Shown: positions 37,374 through 46,611, counted from the stretch's first letter. The stretch: DNA of 64,000 bases from Polaribacter sejongensis (GCF_038024065.1 NZ_CP150667.1:4409501-4473500); one strand, 5' to 3'. Made by a program: numbers and translations. Notes: generated by a model from the sequence alone, not told the origin.

Positions 37374-38234
37374 TTAGGTTAAGTGAGTGAAATCTGGTTT
37401 TATGTCGTCGATAAAATCGATAATTATAGCATCTCTATAGCCTAAACCTAGCAGGGTAGATGCGCCACCAACGGTGTCTAGATTACTTCGGTAAATTGCA
37501 ATTTCTAAATAACCAGCAGAATTAAAAATAGCCAATTTATGACCTTCATATTGCTGGTTGCTGTAAGATTCATTGCTCACTACTTCATTATATTTACTAA
37601 ATATTTTTGTAAAAGAATGTTTTCTTGCATGCACAATATAATTTCTTCCTTTGCCAATTTCTTTAAACATTTTTTTACTGATATTGGTAATTACATTTCC
37701 GTAATTGTCAATATAAATAATACCTCCAGAAATTTGATTTTGCTGTTGATTTGTCTTTGGCTGAATTTCAACAATCTTTTTAAATTCAGGAATTTCTTTA
37801 CCAATAACCGTTAAGTTTCCTCCTCTAGCAATAAAACATGCTACTTGTACAAATACATCTAAAACAGGAAAACTACTTTCTATTCTATCATGAATATTGA
37901 TTTCTACAATTTTACTTGGCTGAATTTCCGAAGCAATCATAGAGATTAAGCCGTTATCTGGGCATACAAAAAAATGACCATCTAATTCTATAGCAATGTG
38001 TTTGTTATCATCACTTAATTCCGAGTCTACACCAACAATGTGTATGGTTCCTTTAGGGAAACTTTTGTAAGAATTTTTTAAAATATAAGCCGTTTCGGTA
38101 ATACTAAAAGGAGATACTTCATGTGTAATATCTACAATTTTAGCATCTGGCAATTCAGAATAAATAGCTCCTTTTACAGCGCCAACAAAGTGGTCTTTTG
38201 TGCCAAAGTCTGTTGTTAAAGTGATTATAGACAT
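37374..38234 (-). CDS. SAM hydroxide adenosyltransferase (DUF62 family)
   Basis: 286 residues. The N-terminal TTDFGTKDHFVGAVKG (7-22) is the signature of the DUF62/duf-62 enzymes that hydrolyse S-adenosylmethionine to adenosine and methionine. The C-terminal beta domain with VGGASTLLGLGYRDAIIIDF completes the fold. It is the homologue of fluorinase and chlorinase, but lacks evidence of halide use here. First gene of a unit with the ABM and GNAT genes. Divergent from phoH. Confidence 0.9.
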   Translation of the reverse strand: MSIITLTTDFGTKDHFVGAVKGAIYSELPDAKIVDITHEVSPFSITETAYILKNSYKSFPKGTIHIVGVDSELSDDNKHIAIELDGHFFVCPDNGLISMIASEIQPSKIVEINIHDRIESSFPVLDVFVQVACFIARGGNLTVIGKEIPEFKKIVEIQPKTNQQQNQISGGIIYIDNYGNVITNISKKMFKEIGKGRNYIVHARKHSFTKIFSKYNEVVSNESYSNQQYEGHKLAIFNSAGYLEIAIYRSNLDTVGGASTLLGLGYRDAIIIDFIDDIKPDFTHLT

Positions 38235-38284
38235 TAAAAAATGGGCTGTTAATTAATTGTGTAAAAGTTGTTAATTATTTTACG

Positions 38285-38292
38285 CAAATCTA
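38285..38292 (-). promoter_or_regulatory. Minus-strand -7 element for the SAM hydrolase operon
   Basis: The minus strand reads TAGATTTG, a full TAnnTTTG match, about 50 bp before the start at 38234. No clear -33 partner. Confidence 0.45.
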
Positions 38293-38363
38293 ATCATTTT
38301 AAAAAATTTATTGGTTATTTTTAGTTGAAATATAAATGTAATTTATTAATAAAAATTAATCAT

Positions 38364-39317
38364 TTGAACGAACGCACTATAGAGCTTACAGAAATTAGTC
38401 CTAAAGATTTTTTCGGAGCACAAAACAGTACTATTGAACAATTAAAGAGATACTTTCCAAAAATTAAAATCGTTGCTAGGGGCTCTAAATTAAAAATTTA
38501 TGGAGAACCGGAAATTTTAGATGAGTTTGAAACTCGTTTAGAGCGATTGATAAAGTATTATAATAAGTACAATAAGTTAGATGAAAACAGCATTGAACAG
38601 ATTTTAACATCTAACGGAAATGAAGAAAAAACAACTGCGGCTAAAAATGCTAAAGAAGTTTTGGTACATGGAGTTAGCGGAAGGTTGATAAAACCACAAA
38701 CCGAAAACCAGCGTAAAATGGTTACTTTAATGGCAAAGAATGATATGTTATTTGCTGTTGGTCCTGCCGGAACAGGAAAAACCTATACAGCGGTTGCTTT
38801 GGCGGTAAAAGCTTTAAAAGAAAAAGAGGTAAGAAAAATTATTTTAACAAGACCGGCTGTAGAATCTGGTGAAAATTTAGGGTTTCTTCCTGGAGATTTA
38901 AAAGAAAAATTAGATCCTTATATGCAACCTTTGTATGATGCATTAAGAGATATGATTCCGCATGAGCGTTTAGAATCTTATATAGAAAAAGGCGTTATAC
39001 AAATTGCTCCTTTGGCATTTATGCGTGGTAGAACATTAGACAATGCATTTGTAATTTTAGATGAAGCGCAGAATACGACTCATAATCAAATGAAGATGTT
39101 TTTAACCAGAATGGGTAAAAGTGCAAAGTTTATTATTACAGGAGATCCTGGTCAGATAGATTTACCTAGAAAGCAAGTTTCTGGCTTAAAAGAATCGTTA
39201 TTAGCATTAAAAGATATTGAAGGAATTGCTCAGGTATATTTAGATGATAAAGATGTGGTAAGACACCGATTGGTTAGAAAAATTATCAGTGCATATAAGA
39301 GTATAGAAACAGAATAA
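38364..39317 (+). CDS. PhoH-family ATPase
   Basis: 317 residues from a TTG at 38364 (then NERTIELTEISPKDFF). Upstream in-frame codons extend to 38325, but the family N-terminus begins at NERTIEL, which selects TTG as start. An N-terminal KH-like domain (about 10-85) is followed by the ATPase with Walker A GPAGTGKT (133-140) and Walker B VILDEAQN. PhoH proteins are predicted RNA helicase/nuclease-associated ATPases, induced by phosphate limitation in E. coli. Here it is followed by purC, 62 bp away with its own promoter. Confidence 0.9.
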   Translation: MNERTIELTEISPKDFFGAQNSTIEQLKRYFPKIKIVARGSKLKIYGEPEILDEFETRLERLIKYYNKYNKLDENSIEQILTSNGNEEKTTAAKNAKEVLVHGVSGRLIKPQTENQRKMVTLMAKNDMLFAVGPAGTGKTYTAVALAVKALKEKEVRKIILTRPAVESGENLGFLPGDLKEKLDPYMQPLYDALRDMIPHERLESYIEKGVIQIAPLAFMRGRTLDNAFVILDEAQNTTHNQMKMFLTRMGKSAKFIITGDPGQIDLPRKQVSGLKESLLALKDIEGIAQVYLDDKDVVRHRLVRKIISAYKSIETE

Positions 39318-39325
39318 AACTTTAG

Positions 39326-39356
39326 TTGTTAATAACTAGTCTTTAGCTTATTTTTG
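39326..39356 (+). promoter_or_regulatory. Promoter of purC
   Basis: TTG at 39326-39328, a 20-bp spacer and TATTTTTG at 39349-39356, the best TTG-N20-TAnnTTTG match in the window. Start expected near 39362, giving a leader of about 18 nt. Confidence 0.7.
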
Positions 39357-39379
39357 CGCCCACAACAACATAACATATA

Positions 39380-40330
39380 ATGAATACAATTAACAATACT
39401 AATTTTAAATTTCCTAACCAGAAGTCTGTTTATATAGGTAAAGTAAGAGAAGTTTATAATATAAATGACGCTGTTTTGGTGATGATTGCAACAGATAGAT
39501 TGTCTGCTTTCGACGTTGTTTTACCACGTCAAATTCCGTTTAAAGGCCAGATTTTAAATCAGATTGCAACAAAAATGATGAATGATACCGCAGATATTGT
39601 TCCGAATTGGTTACTTGCAAATCCAGATGAAAACGTTGCCGTAGGTCATTTATGTGATCCTTTTAAGGTAGAAATGGTAATTAGAGGTTATATGTCTGGT
39701 CATGCAGCTCGTGAGTATAAATTAGGTAAAAGAACTTTGTGCGGAGTAGAAATGGCAGAAGGTTTAAAGGAAAATGATAAATTTCCGGAAGCTTTAATTA
39801 CGCCATCTACAAAAGCAGACAATGGAGAACATGATGAAGATATTTCTCGTGAAGATATTTTATCTAAAGGAATTGTATCCGAAGAAGATTACATCGTTTT
39901 AGAAAATTATACAAGAGCTTTATTTGCTAGAGGAACAGAAATAGCTGCAAAACGTGGTTTAATTTTGGTAGATACTAAATACGAATTCGGTAAGACGAAA
40001 GAAGGAAAAATTGTATTGATTGATGAAATTCATACACCAGATTCTTCTCGTTATTTTTATGCGGATGGATATCAAGAAAGACAAGATAAAGGAGAAGCTC
40101 AAAAACAATTGTCTAAAGAGTTTGTACGTCAATGGTTAATTGAAAACGGTTTTCAAGGAAAAGACGGACAAGCAATACCTGCAATGACAGATGATAAAGT
40201 CATCGAAATCTCTAACAGATATATAGAATTATATGAACAAATTACTGGAGAAACTTTTATAAAAGCTTCCACAGAGAATGTATTAAATAGAATTGAGGAG
40301 AATGTAAATTCTTTTTTAGCACAGAAATAA
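39380..40330 (+). CDS. purC: SAICAR synthetase (PurC)
   Basis: Condenses CAIR with aspartate, using ATP, in purine synthesis. 316 residues, the longer form found in Bacteroidetes and yeast rather than the 237-residue E. coli form. [26 protein letters not shown] (nucleotide binding), [11 protein letters not shown], and [11 protein letters not shown] with [15 protein letters not shown] are the key stretches and all are intact. The C-terminus is complete. Monocistronic, with a strong palindromic terminator. Confidence 0.96.
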   Translation: MNTINNTNFKFPNQKSVYIGKVREVYNINDAVLVMIATDRLSAFDVVLPRQIPFKGQILNQIATKMMNDTADIVPNWLLANPDENVAVGHLCDPFKVEMVIRGYMSGHAAREYKLGKRTLCGVEMAEGLKENDKFPEALITPSTKADNGEHDEDISREDILSKGIVSEEDYIVLENYTRALFARGTEIAAKRGLILVDTKYEFGKTKEGKIVLIDEIHTPDSSRYFYADGYQERQDKGEAQKQLSKEFVRQWLIENGFQGKDGQAIPAMTDDKVIEISNRYIELYEQITGETFIKASTENVLNRIEENVNSFLAQK

Positions 40331-40348
40331 AAATAAACTAATTAGATT

Positions 40349-40380
40349 AGACCTCACAGGTTTTAAAACCTGTGAGGTCT
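40349..40380 (+). terminator. Terminator after purC
   Basis: A 16-bp perfect inverted repeat (AGACCTCACAGGTTTT and its complement) without a true loop, followed by TTTATTAG. Shares ACCTCACAG/TGTGAGGT with the fabV terminator. Confidence 0.85.
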
Positions 40381-40406
40381 TTATTAGTAGTAAAAAACCA
40401 ACAACC

Positions 40407-41594
40407 ATGATTATAGAACCAAGAACAAGAGGATTTATCTGTTTAACATCGCACCCAACGGGTTGTGAGCAAAACGTGATCAATCAAATAGAATATGTAA
40501 AATCGAAAGGAAAAATAGACGGAGCTAAAAAAGTACTAGTAATTGGTGCTTCTACAGGATTCGGATTGGCTTCAAGAATATCTAGCGCATTTGGTTCTGA
40601 TGCTGCTACAATTGGTGTTTTCTTTGACAAACCAGCAACAGAAGGAAGACCAGGTTCGCCAGGTTTTTACAATACAGCCGCTTTTGAAAAACAAGCAACT
40701 GCTGCTGGTTTATATGCAAAAAGTATTAATGGAGATGCATTTTCTAATGAAATAAAAGAACAAGTTGTAAACTTAATCAAAGAAGATTTAGGTCAGATTG
40801 ATTTAGTAATTTACAGTTTAGCATCACCAGTAAGAACACATCCAACAACAGGAACAAGATATAAATCTGTTTTAAAACCAATTGGAGATGTTTTTTCTAA
40901 TAAAACAGTAGATTTCCATACTGGTAAAGTTTCAGAAATTTCTATCAATCCTGCAGAAGGAGAAGATGTAGAAAATACGATAAATGTAATGGGTGGTGAA
41001 GATTGGAAAATGTGGATGGACGCATTACAATCTGAAAACTTATTAGCAGAAGGCGCTACCACAGTTGCTTATTCTTATATTGGCCCAGAAGTAACAAAGC
41101 CAGTATATAGAAACGGAACTATTGGAGCTGCAAAAGATCATTTAGAAGCAACTGCTTTTACAATTACAGACGATTTAAAATCGATTGGAGGAAAAGCGTA
41201 TGTTTCTGTAAATAAAGCCTTAGTTACACAAGCGAGTTCTGCAATTCCTGTAATTCCATTGTACATTTCTTTATTATATAAAGTGATGAAGGCAAAAGGA
41301 ATTCATGAAGGTTGTATTGAGCAAATTCAGCGTTTGTACAGCGAGCGTTTATTTGGAGGCGATTTAGCTTTGGATGAAAAAGGAAGAATTAGAGTTGACG
41401 ATTGGGAAATGAGAGAAGATGTACAAGCAGAAGTGAATAAACTTTGGGAAACTGCGACTACAGAAAACTTATCTGAAATTGGAGATTTAGAAGGGTATAG
41501 CAACGATTTTTACAACCTTTTTGGTTTTAAAGTAGCTGGTGTAGATTATGAAGCTGATGTAAATGAAGTAGTAAACGTACCAAGTATTCAGTAA
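40407..41594 (+). CDS. fabV: Enoyl-ACP/trans-2-enoyl-CoA reductase FabV
   Basis: 395 residues, the usual length. FabV performs the last reduction of fatty-acid elongation with NADH and resists triclosan. The cofactor motif VIGASTGFGLASRIS (45-59) is present. The FabV active site Y-x8-K is present as Y234 and K243 in YRNGTIGAAK. The N-terminal IEPRTRGFICLTSHPTGC and YSLASPVRTHP stretches are family-typical. Monocistronic. Bacteroidetes often have both FabI and FabV; only FabV is visible here. Confidence 0.94.
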   Translation: MIIEPRTRGFICLTSHPTGCEQNVINQIEYVKSKGKIDGAKKVLVIGASTGFGLASRISSAFGSDAATIGVFFDKPATEGRPGSPGFYNTAAFEKQATAAGLYAKSINGDAFSNEIKEQVVNLIKEDLGQIDLVIYSLASPVRTHPTTGTRYKSVLKPIGDVFSNKTVDFHTGKVSEISINPAEGEDVENTINVMGGEDWKMWMDALQSENLLAEGATTVAYSYIGPEVTKPVYRNGTIGAAKDHLEATAFTITDDLKSIGGKAYVSVNKALVTQASSAIPVIPLYISLLYKVMKAKGIHEGCIEQIQRLYSERLFGGDLALDEKGRIRVDDWEMREDVQAEVNKLWETATTENLSEIGDLEGYSNDFYNLFGFKVAGVDYEADVNEVVNVPSIQ

Positions 41595-41628
41595 GATTAT
41601 TATCCCGCGATAGCGGAAACTTAAATAC

Positions 41629-41686
41629 AAACCTCACAGTTAATGCTGCATTTATTTCGGCAACTATTGTGAGGTTTTTTTTATCT
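41629..41686 (+). terminator. Terminator after fabV
   Basis: AAACCTCACA/TGTGAGGTTT stem (41629-41638 with 41668-41677) with a 29-base apical region and a T run to 41682. The outer arms match those of the purC terminator. A small CCGC/GCGG hairpin (41605-41616) precedes it. Confidence 0.75.
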
Positions 41687-41704
41687 TGTAAAAAATTAAA
41701 GTTG

Positions 41705-42184
41705 ATGAAAGCAGTAACTGTAAAACAATTAAAAGACGAACTTTCTCATAAATCTGCCAATGAGTTGAAAGAGTTGTGTTTGCATTTATCAAAATTTAAA
41801 AAAGAGAATAAAGAATTACTAACGTATTTGTTATTCGAATCTCATGATGAAGAACAATACATACAAAGTGTAAAAGATCAAAACGAAGTATTGTTTTCTG
41901 AGATTAACACAAAGAGTTATTTCTACATTAGAAAAAGTGTTCGAAAGATTTTAACACTCAATAAAAAATTTATTCGGTATTCTAAAAAGAAAGAAACAGA
42001 AGTAGCTTTATTGCTCCATTTTTGTCGTTGTTTAAAAGAATTTAAACCATCTATAAAAGGGAGTGTAAGGTTAGTAGCAACTTTTGATAGGCAAGTGGTT
42101 TTAATTAAAAAAGCAATTGCTACGTTACACGAAGATTTACAATACGATTATCAACTAGAATTAGACGAATTATTAGATGAATAG
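41705..42184 (+). CDS. Uncharacterised basic helical protein
   Basis: 159 residues from the ATG at 41705. An ATG at 41669 is in frame but lies inside the fabV terminator. The protein is lysine-rich and helical, with the stretch NTKSYFYIRKSVRKILTLNKKFIRYSKKK. It has no signal peptide and no known motif. It overlaps the next gene by 8 bp. Related proteins occur in other flavobacteria but have no assigned function that I know of. Cytoplasmic and possibly nucleic-acid binding by its charge. Confidence 0.7.
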   Translation: MKAVTVKQLKDELSHKSANELKELCLHLSKFKKENKELLTYLLFESHDEEQYIQSVKDQNEVLFSEINTKSYFYIRKSVRKILTLNKKFIRYSKKKETEVALLLHFCRCLKEFKPSIKGSVRLVATFDRQVVLIKKAIATLHEDLQYDYQLELDELLDE

Positions 42185-42548
42185 AAAAGAGAGACCAATA
42201 TTAACGGATTTAGTGAATGAAGGCACTTCTGAAATGGAGAAATTTCAGAATGAAGTATTAAGACCTGTAATAAAAATGCAGCACAGTTTGTTAATTAGCT
42301 CATTTAAGCACCATCTTATAAAAAGAAAAGTAGATTTTACAGATTTAACGGATAAGAAAAGAAGAAGTAAAATTACTGCTGTTTTTAAAACGGATAATAA
42401 TTATAAGAACTTTACTTTAGGGATAATTATTGGTCATTTTTCTTCGGATGAATTTACTTTTTATGCTGATAATGCATCAGAAATTAATAGGAGAATTTTG
42501 CAGATTGTTACACAAAGATTAAAGGATAGTATTTTGGAATTAATATAG
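42177..42548 (+). CDS. Uncharacterised small protein, coupled to the gene before
   Basis: 123 residues, overlapping the upstream gene by 8 bp. A helical N-terminal half ending in FKHHLIKRKVDFTDL is followed by a beta-like part with FKTDNNYKNFTLGIIIGHFSSDEFTFYADN and a C-terminal helix. Similar flavobacterial proteins have been labelled 'glyoxalase' in some annotations, but I see no metal-binding pattern that supports that. Probably a heteromeric partner of the upstream protein. Confidence 0.7.
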   Translation: MNRKERPILTDLVNEGTSEMEKFQNEVLRPVIKMQHSLLISSFKHHLIKRKVDFTDLTDKKRRSKITAVFKTDNNYKNFTLGIIIGHFSSDEFTFYADNASEINRRILQIVTQRLKDSILELI

Positions 42549-42626
42549 GTGTTTAATAGTATTAAAAAAACCTAGTTGAAAATAGAGGTATTGGGAGTTA
42601 TATGTAATTTATGAAAACCGTATAAA

Positions 42627-43478
42627 ATGAATGAATTGAAAATTGAACCATATTATAATCAACCTAATGAAAATTCCTTCTTATACAGATATTTAACAAT
42701 TGACAAACTATTAGACTTACTATTGAGTGAAAGAATTTCTCTTGTTAGACTTAATCTGTTTGATGATAAATTAGAAGGTAGTTCTTTAAAACATTTGCGC
42801 TTAAATCATTTTAGTGAACTCGCTAAAAAAGATATGCAAAAACAAGGTGGAACTTTTGCTAGTATTTCTCTAACGGTTAATCCAACAGAAAGGAATAAAC
42901 GAAGTCGACAAAGAGAACTTTTTCAAGACACGAACTACGCAAGTTGTTGGTATATTGATAATTATGAGTCTGTTGCAATGTGGCAATTATATTCAAAACC
43001 TGATAGTGTCGCTATAAAAATTCCTTATAAGGTTTTAAATAAAGAATTATTGGAGGGGAATTTTGAAATTAATGGTAAATATGAAAAATTAAAATTCGGT
43101 GCCATTTCTTATCATAGATTTAAAAATATAGCTAACGTTGAAAAGAATAATATAGAAACTGACATTCAAGGTTTTATTAAAGATTCAAGTTTTGATCACG
43201 AAAGAGAATTTCGAATAATGGTTGAAAATAAAGATTCTGAAAAAAAATATTTAGAGAATCGAGGAGTATTGTTAGACGAAGATGTAGATAAATTAAATAA
43301 TTTTAATGAAATAAAAGTAAAATATTTAAAATTTAATAATTTCAAGAAACTACCTTTTGAAATTATTTATCATCCAGAATGTCAAGAGTGGCATAAAAAA
43401 AATATTGAGAAGATAATTAGTCAATTCAATATAAAATTTGAAATTCATGATTCTGAATTAAAGAACACATTTAAGTGA
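42627..43478 (+). CDS. DUF2971 domain protein
   Basis: 283 residues. Recognisable DUF2971 elements: the FLYRYLTIDKLLDLL opening with RLNLFDDKLEG, the core CWYIDNYESVAMWQLYSKP followed by DSVAIKI, and SFDHEREFRIMVEN near the end. DUF2971 proteins are sporadic accessory genes, often on islands and near defence genes. A nuclease- or ADP-ribosyltransferase-like role has been suggested for relatives, but none is established to my knowledge. The gene begins an accessory stretch in which spacings are long and irregular. Confidence 0.8.
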   Translation: MNELKIEPYYNQPNENSFLYRYLTIDKLLDLLLSERISLVRLNLFDDKLEGSSLKHLRLNHFSELAKKDMQKQGGTFASISLTVNPTERNKRSRQRELFQDTNYASCWYIDNYESVAMWQLYSKPDSVAIKIPYKVLNKELLEGNFEINGKYEKLKFGAISYHRFKNIANVEKNNIETDIQGFIKDSSFDHEREFRIMVENKDSEKKYLENRGVLLDEDVDKLNNFNEIKVKYLKFNNFKKLPFEIIYHPECQEWHKKNIEKIISQFNIKFEIHDSELKNTFK

Positions 43479-43569
43479 AAACGACTAAACTACAGTGTGT
43501 TATGTTTTTTGTTGCTTCGATTTTTCTTCAAAAAAGAGGTTCAGATAACACACGTAATCTCCAAGAACA

Positions 43570-43590
43570 TAAACACATTAGCAATAATTA
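43570..43590 (+). repeat. Shared leader element, copy 1
   Basis: TAAACACATTAGCAATAATT followed by A, which overlaps the ATG at 43590. A copy with one base change lies at 44848-44868 before the next lipoprotein gene. Confidence 0.6.
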
Positions 43591-44804
43591 TGAATAAAGC
43601 ATTATACATAATAACACTGATTCTTTTAGTCAGTTCTTGTAAAAAAGAAAAAAGAACGATTGAGCAAATTGATTTTACAACAGAATATAAATTTTCTAAT
43701 GAAATAGACGCTAAAGTAGCAAAAGACACTATAGCTTGGAAATATCAAATTTCGGCTTCAGATTTTGCAACAAAAGGAGATTACAAAAATGCTTTAATCC
43801 AATGGGATTTGGCAATGGGGACAAAGGATCGAAAATTTACAGAAAATCAAGTAGATTCTATAAATCAAAAATATTCCAAAGTTAAAGCAACTGATTTTAT
43901 TTTTGAACTTGCAAAGAAAAATCAAGTGATAATTATAAATGAAGCGCATCATAATTCTTATCATCGCGTATTTACAAAATCACTTCTTCAGGGACTATAT
44001 GATAATGGATATAAAAATTTAGGTTTAGAGGCATTAGGAAATGCAAAATATTTAGATACATTACTTAATAATAGAAAATACCCTATTCTTAAGACAGGTC
44101 ATTATATTAAAGATCCACAATTTGGGAATTTAGTAAGAGATGCTTTAGAGATTGGATATAATTTATTCGCATATGAAAGTGTAGAGGAGGTAAATGGAAA
44201 GCTTAGAGAAATTGAGCAAGCAAAAAATATTGAAAAAGTAATAAATGCGAAGCCGAATGAGAAATTTTTAATTCATTGTGGTTTTGATCATGCTTCAGAA
44301 GGAATTCATAGCTATTGGGAGAAAGCGATGGCAGGAAGATTTACAGAATACACAAACATAAATCCTTTAACGATTAATCAAGTGGTTTATAGTGAGAAAA
44401 GTAAATGGGAGTTTAATAATCCTTTGTTAAAGGCTTTAAATATAAAAGAATCCTCCGTTTTAATTGATAAAGATAATAATCCGTTTAGATATGAACGTAG
44501 AGAAACGTGGACTGATATCGCTATTTTTCATCCGAATACAGAATACATTGATAATAGACCTGGTTGGTTATTTAAAAATGGCAATGAAAATGTTTCAATT
44601 GATTTAACAGAGATAAAAATTGAATTTCCTGTGATGGTTTTAGCTTTTAAGAAAGGAGAAAATATAGATGTAGCTGTTCCGGTTGATATAACTGAAATGC
44701 ATGAAAAAAAGCAAAACTGTAATCTAGGTTTAAAAAAAGGAATTTATGAAATTGTAGTAACAAATGGAAAAGAGTCATTTAAGTTTGAACAAAACGTAAA
44801 ATAA
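43590..44804 (+). CDS. Lipoprotein with EreA/ChaN-like domain
   Basis: 404 residues from the ATG at 43590; the frame is open 31 codons further upstream, but only this start gives a lipoprotein signal (MNKALYIITLILLVSSC, lipidated C17). The central domain has E118, H120 and H121 in INEAHHNSYHRVF, E147 in LGLEAL, H229 in FLIHCGF and H234. This matches the Glu/His arrangement of the erythromycin esterase/ChaN superfamily (hydrolases and heme-binding lipoproteins). The C-terminal 100 residues look like a beta domain. Surface location is likely; substrate unknown. Confidence 0.7.
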   Translation: MNKALYIITLILLVSSCKKEKRTIEQIDFTTEYKFSNEIDAKVAKDTIAWKYQISASDFATKGDYKNALIQWDLAMGTKDRKFTENQVDSINQKYSKVKATDFIFELAKKNQVIIINEAHHNSYHRVFTKSLLQGLYDNGYKNLGLEALGNAKYLDTLLNNRKYPILKTGHYIKDPQFGNLVRDALEIGYNLFAYESVEEVNGKLREIEQAKNIEKVINAKPNEKFLIHCGFDHASEGIHSYWEKAMAGRFTEYTNINPLTINQVVYSEKSKWEFNNPLLKALNIKESSVLIDKDNNPFRYERRETWTDIAIFHPNTEYIDNRPGWLFKNGNENVSIDLTEIKIEFPVMVLAFKKGENIDVAVPVDITEMHEKKQNCNLGLKKGIYEIVVTNGKESFKFEQNVK

Positions 44805-44847
44805 TTAGATTTAACTCGAAGTACAAAAAATACAACTTTCAGAAGCT

Positions 44848-44868
44848 TAAACACATTAACAATAATTA
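44848..44868 (+). repeat. Shared leader element, copy 2
   Basis: TAAACACATTAACAATAATT followed by A, 5 bp before the ATG at 44873. It matches copy 1 at 20 of 21 positions. Confidence 0.6.
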
Positions 44869-44872
44869 CCAA

Positions 44873-45829
44873 ATGAATTACGCCCTAAAAATAACATCTC
44901 TATTATTTATTCTGATATTTATTTCTTGTGGATATCAAAAAACGGAGGAAGATAAACATCCCGAAATTCCAGTTTTCCCAGAGCATACCAACAATAAGAT
45001 ATCTATAAAACAATTCAACACTAATTTAATAGATATTAAGTACAATGAGAAAAATTTATTTGCTAATAATGAAAATGGTTCTTTGATAATTTTAGACAGA
45101 AAATTTAATAAAATAAAAGAATTAAACGTCCCTAATAATTACATTAGTAAAGATGGAACTATTTATTTTATGCAACCTAATGAAAAACCTGAGTTAATTG
45201 ATGTTTATAAAATGTCTATTGAAAATAATTTCAAAAAAGAAAAATTAAAGAATTTAATCATCAATTCTAGAGAACCATTTACAATAAGAGATTCTTTAAA
45301 TGTAGTTTATAAGCGTAAAATAAACGATAAAGACAATATTAAAATTAAGAGTGATATAGATAGTTTAGTTCACGTTATTTATCAAAAAGAAAATAATTTA
45401 ACTTCTGATAAATTAAAAAAACTAAAACCAAATCTAGTTTCAATTTATCCATTATCAAATTCAGTAAGTGTTTTAAAATTCAAGGAGAAAGAATTCGCAT
45501 TATATACAAGATACGATCATACGAGTGAATTTAAAGACGAGTTAGAAAAAACACGCCTTAATGGATTAAAACCTATATGGAATTTAGAAAAAAGTCCAAA
45601 ATCATTTGATAAAGTTGTTTTAGGGAATTCATTTTCAGGAAATCATTATGTAGGTGGTTATACTTCTTATGGCTACAATTATGTAGCACTTTCATTGCAT
45701 AACGAAATAACAAAGTTTAAAGCAAAAAATGCAAACAACGGAAATGGTGTAAATATTTTATATGAAAGCAAGGACACAATTATCTTAAAAGATTTTGAAA
45801 AAATGTATCATATAACGTTAAAAAAATAA
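44873..45829 (+). CDS. Lipoprotein of unknown function
   Basis: 318 residues. A lipoprotein signal (MNYALKITSLLFILIFISCG, lipidated C19) is clear. The mature protein is rich in Lys, Asn and Asp with blade-like stretches such as NGSLIILDRKFNKIKELNVP, which hint at a beta-propeller-like fold. No family is recognised. It follows the EreA/ChaN-like lipoprotein after 68 bp and shares its leader element, so the two may have been acquired or duplicated as a unit. Confidence 0.7.
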   Translation: MNYALKITSLLFILIFISCGYQKTEEDKHPEIPVFPEHTNNKISIKQFNTNLIDIKYNEKNLFANNENGSLIILDRKFNKIKELNVPNNYISKDGTIYFMQPNEKPELIDVYKMSIENNFKKEKLKNLIINSREPFTIRDSLNVVYKRKINDKDNIKIKSDIDSLVHVIYQKENNLTSDKLKKLKPNLVSIYPLSNSVSVLKFKEKEFALYTRYDHTSEFKDELEKTRLNGLKPIWNLEKSPKSFDKVVLGNSFSGNHYVGGYTSYGYNYVALSLHNEITKFKAKNANNGNGVNILYESKDTIILKDFEKMYHITLKK

Positions 45830-45952
45830 CGACTACCAACACTGTTTAAATCTTATTATTGTTTTTATTCATTCAGTAATTTATGCATTCTTTGAAAAAG
45901 TGAATTTGAAAACGAGTAAAGTAAAAATTAAAAAACACGAAACACTTCATAA

Positions 45953-46453
45953 ATGAAAAGTCCTATATACTTCCTATTTTTTATAACTTCCTTTCTTGTC
46001 TGTCAAACTTCTTTTGGGCAAGAGAACTTCGAAAAAACAAAGATTGTAACCAATGTCTTTAAAGCGCTAAAAAAGCAGAAAGTAAAAATATTTTTAAAGA
46101 GTTTGCCTACTAAAGATGAAATTACTTACCTCATTCCGATAGGACACGCTACGCAACCGGACAAAGAGATTCCTGATGTAAATACCATAATTTCAAACTT
46201 TAAAACAGATGCCTCTGAAAATTTTAAAAAAGTAATTAAAAAAGGTAATGATTTTGGAATTGAATGGAAAGATATTATTTTACAGAAAGTGCGCTATGAT
46301 GCCAACCCAGACCCAAGTTTAGAAATAGAGAGAGGAGATATTACTTTGGTATGCAAAAGCAATGATAAAAAATTTCTAATAGTTATAAGGAAAACTTACA
46401 AAATACGAGATACTTGGCGATTGATGAATAGGATGAAAATTACATTATTATAG
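45953..46453 (+). CDS. Secreted protein of unknown function
   Basis: 166 residues. Signal peptide 1-22 (MKSPIYFLFFITSFLVCQTS, cleaved near FGQ). The mature part has a helix followed by beta segments, ending FLIVIRKTYKIRDTWRLMNRMKI. This layout is typical of small periplasmic proteins in flavobacterial accessory regions. I recognise no domain. The spacing to both neighbours exceeds 120 bp, so it probably has its own promoter. Confidence 0.68.
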   Translation: MKSPIYFLFFITSFLVCQTSFGQENFEKTKIVTNVFKALKKQKVKIFLKSLPTKDEITYLIPIGHATQPDKEIPDVNTIISNFKTDASENFKKVIKKGNDFGIEWKDIILQKVRYDANPDPSLEIERGDITLVCKSNDKKFLIVIRKTYKIRDTWRLMNRMKITLL

Positions 46454-46611
46454 TGAGGGACTATATCATTTATCAACATTAATAATTGTTTTAACTAATT
46501 TTTTGAGTCTAATGCGGTTTATATCTTATCAAATATTATAGAGGCGATAGGTTATTATATTTAAACGCAATTTCTTAGAACACAAAGGATCTCAACCACA
46601 ACTAAATAAAA

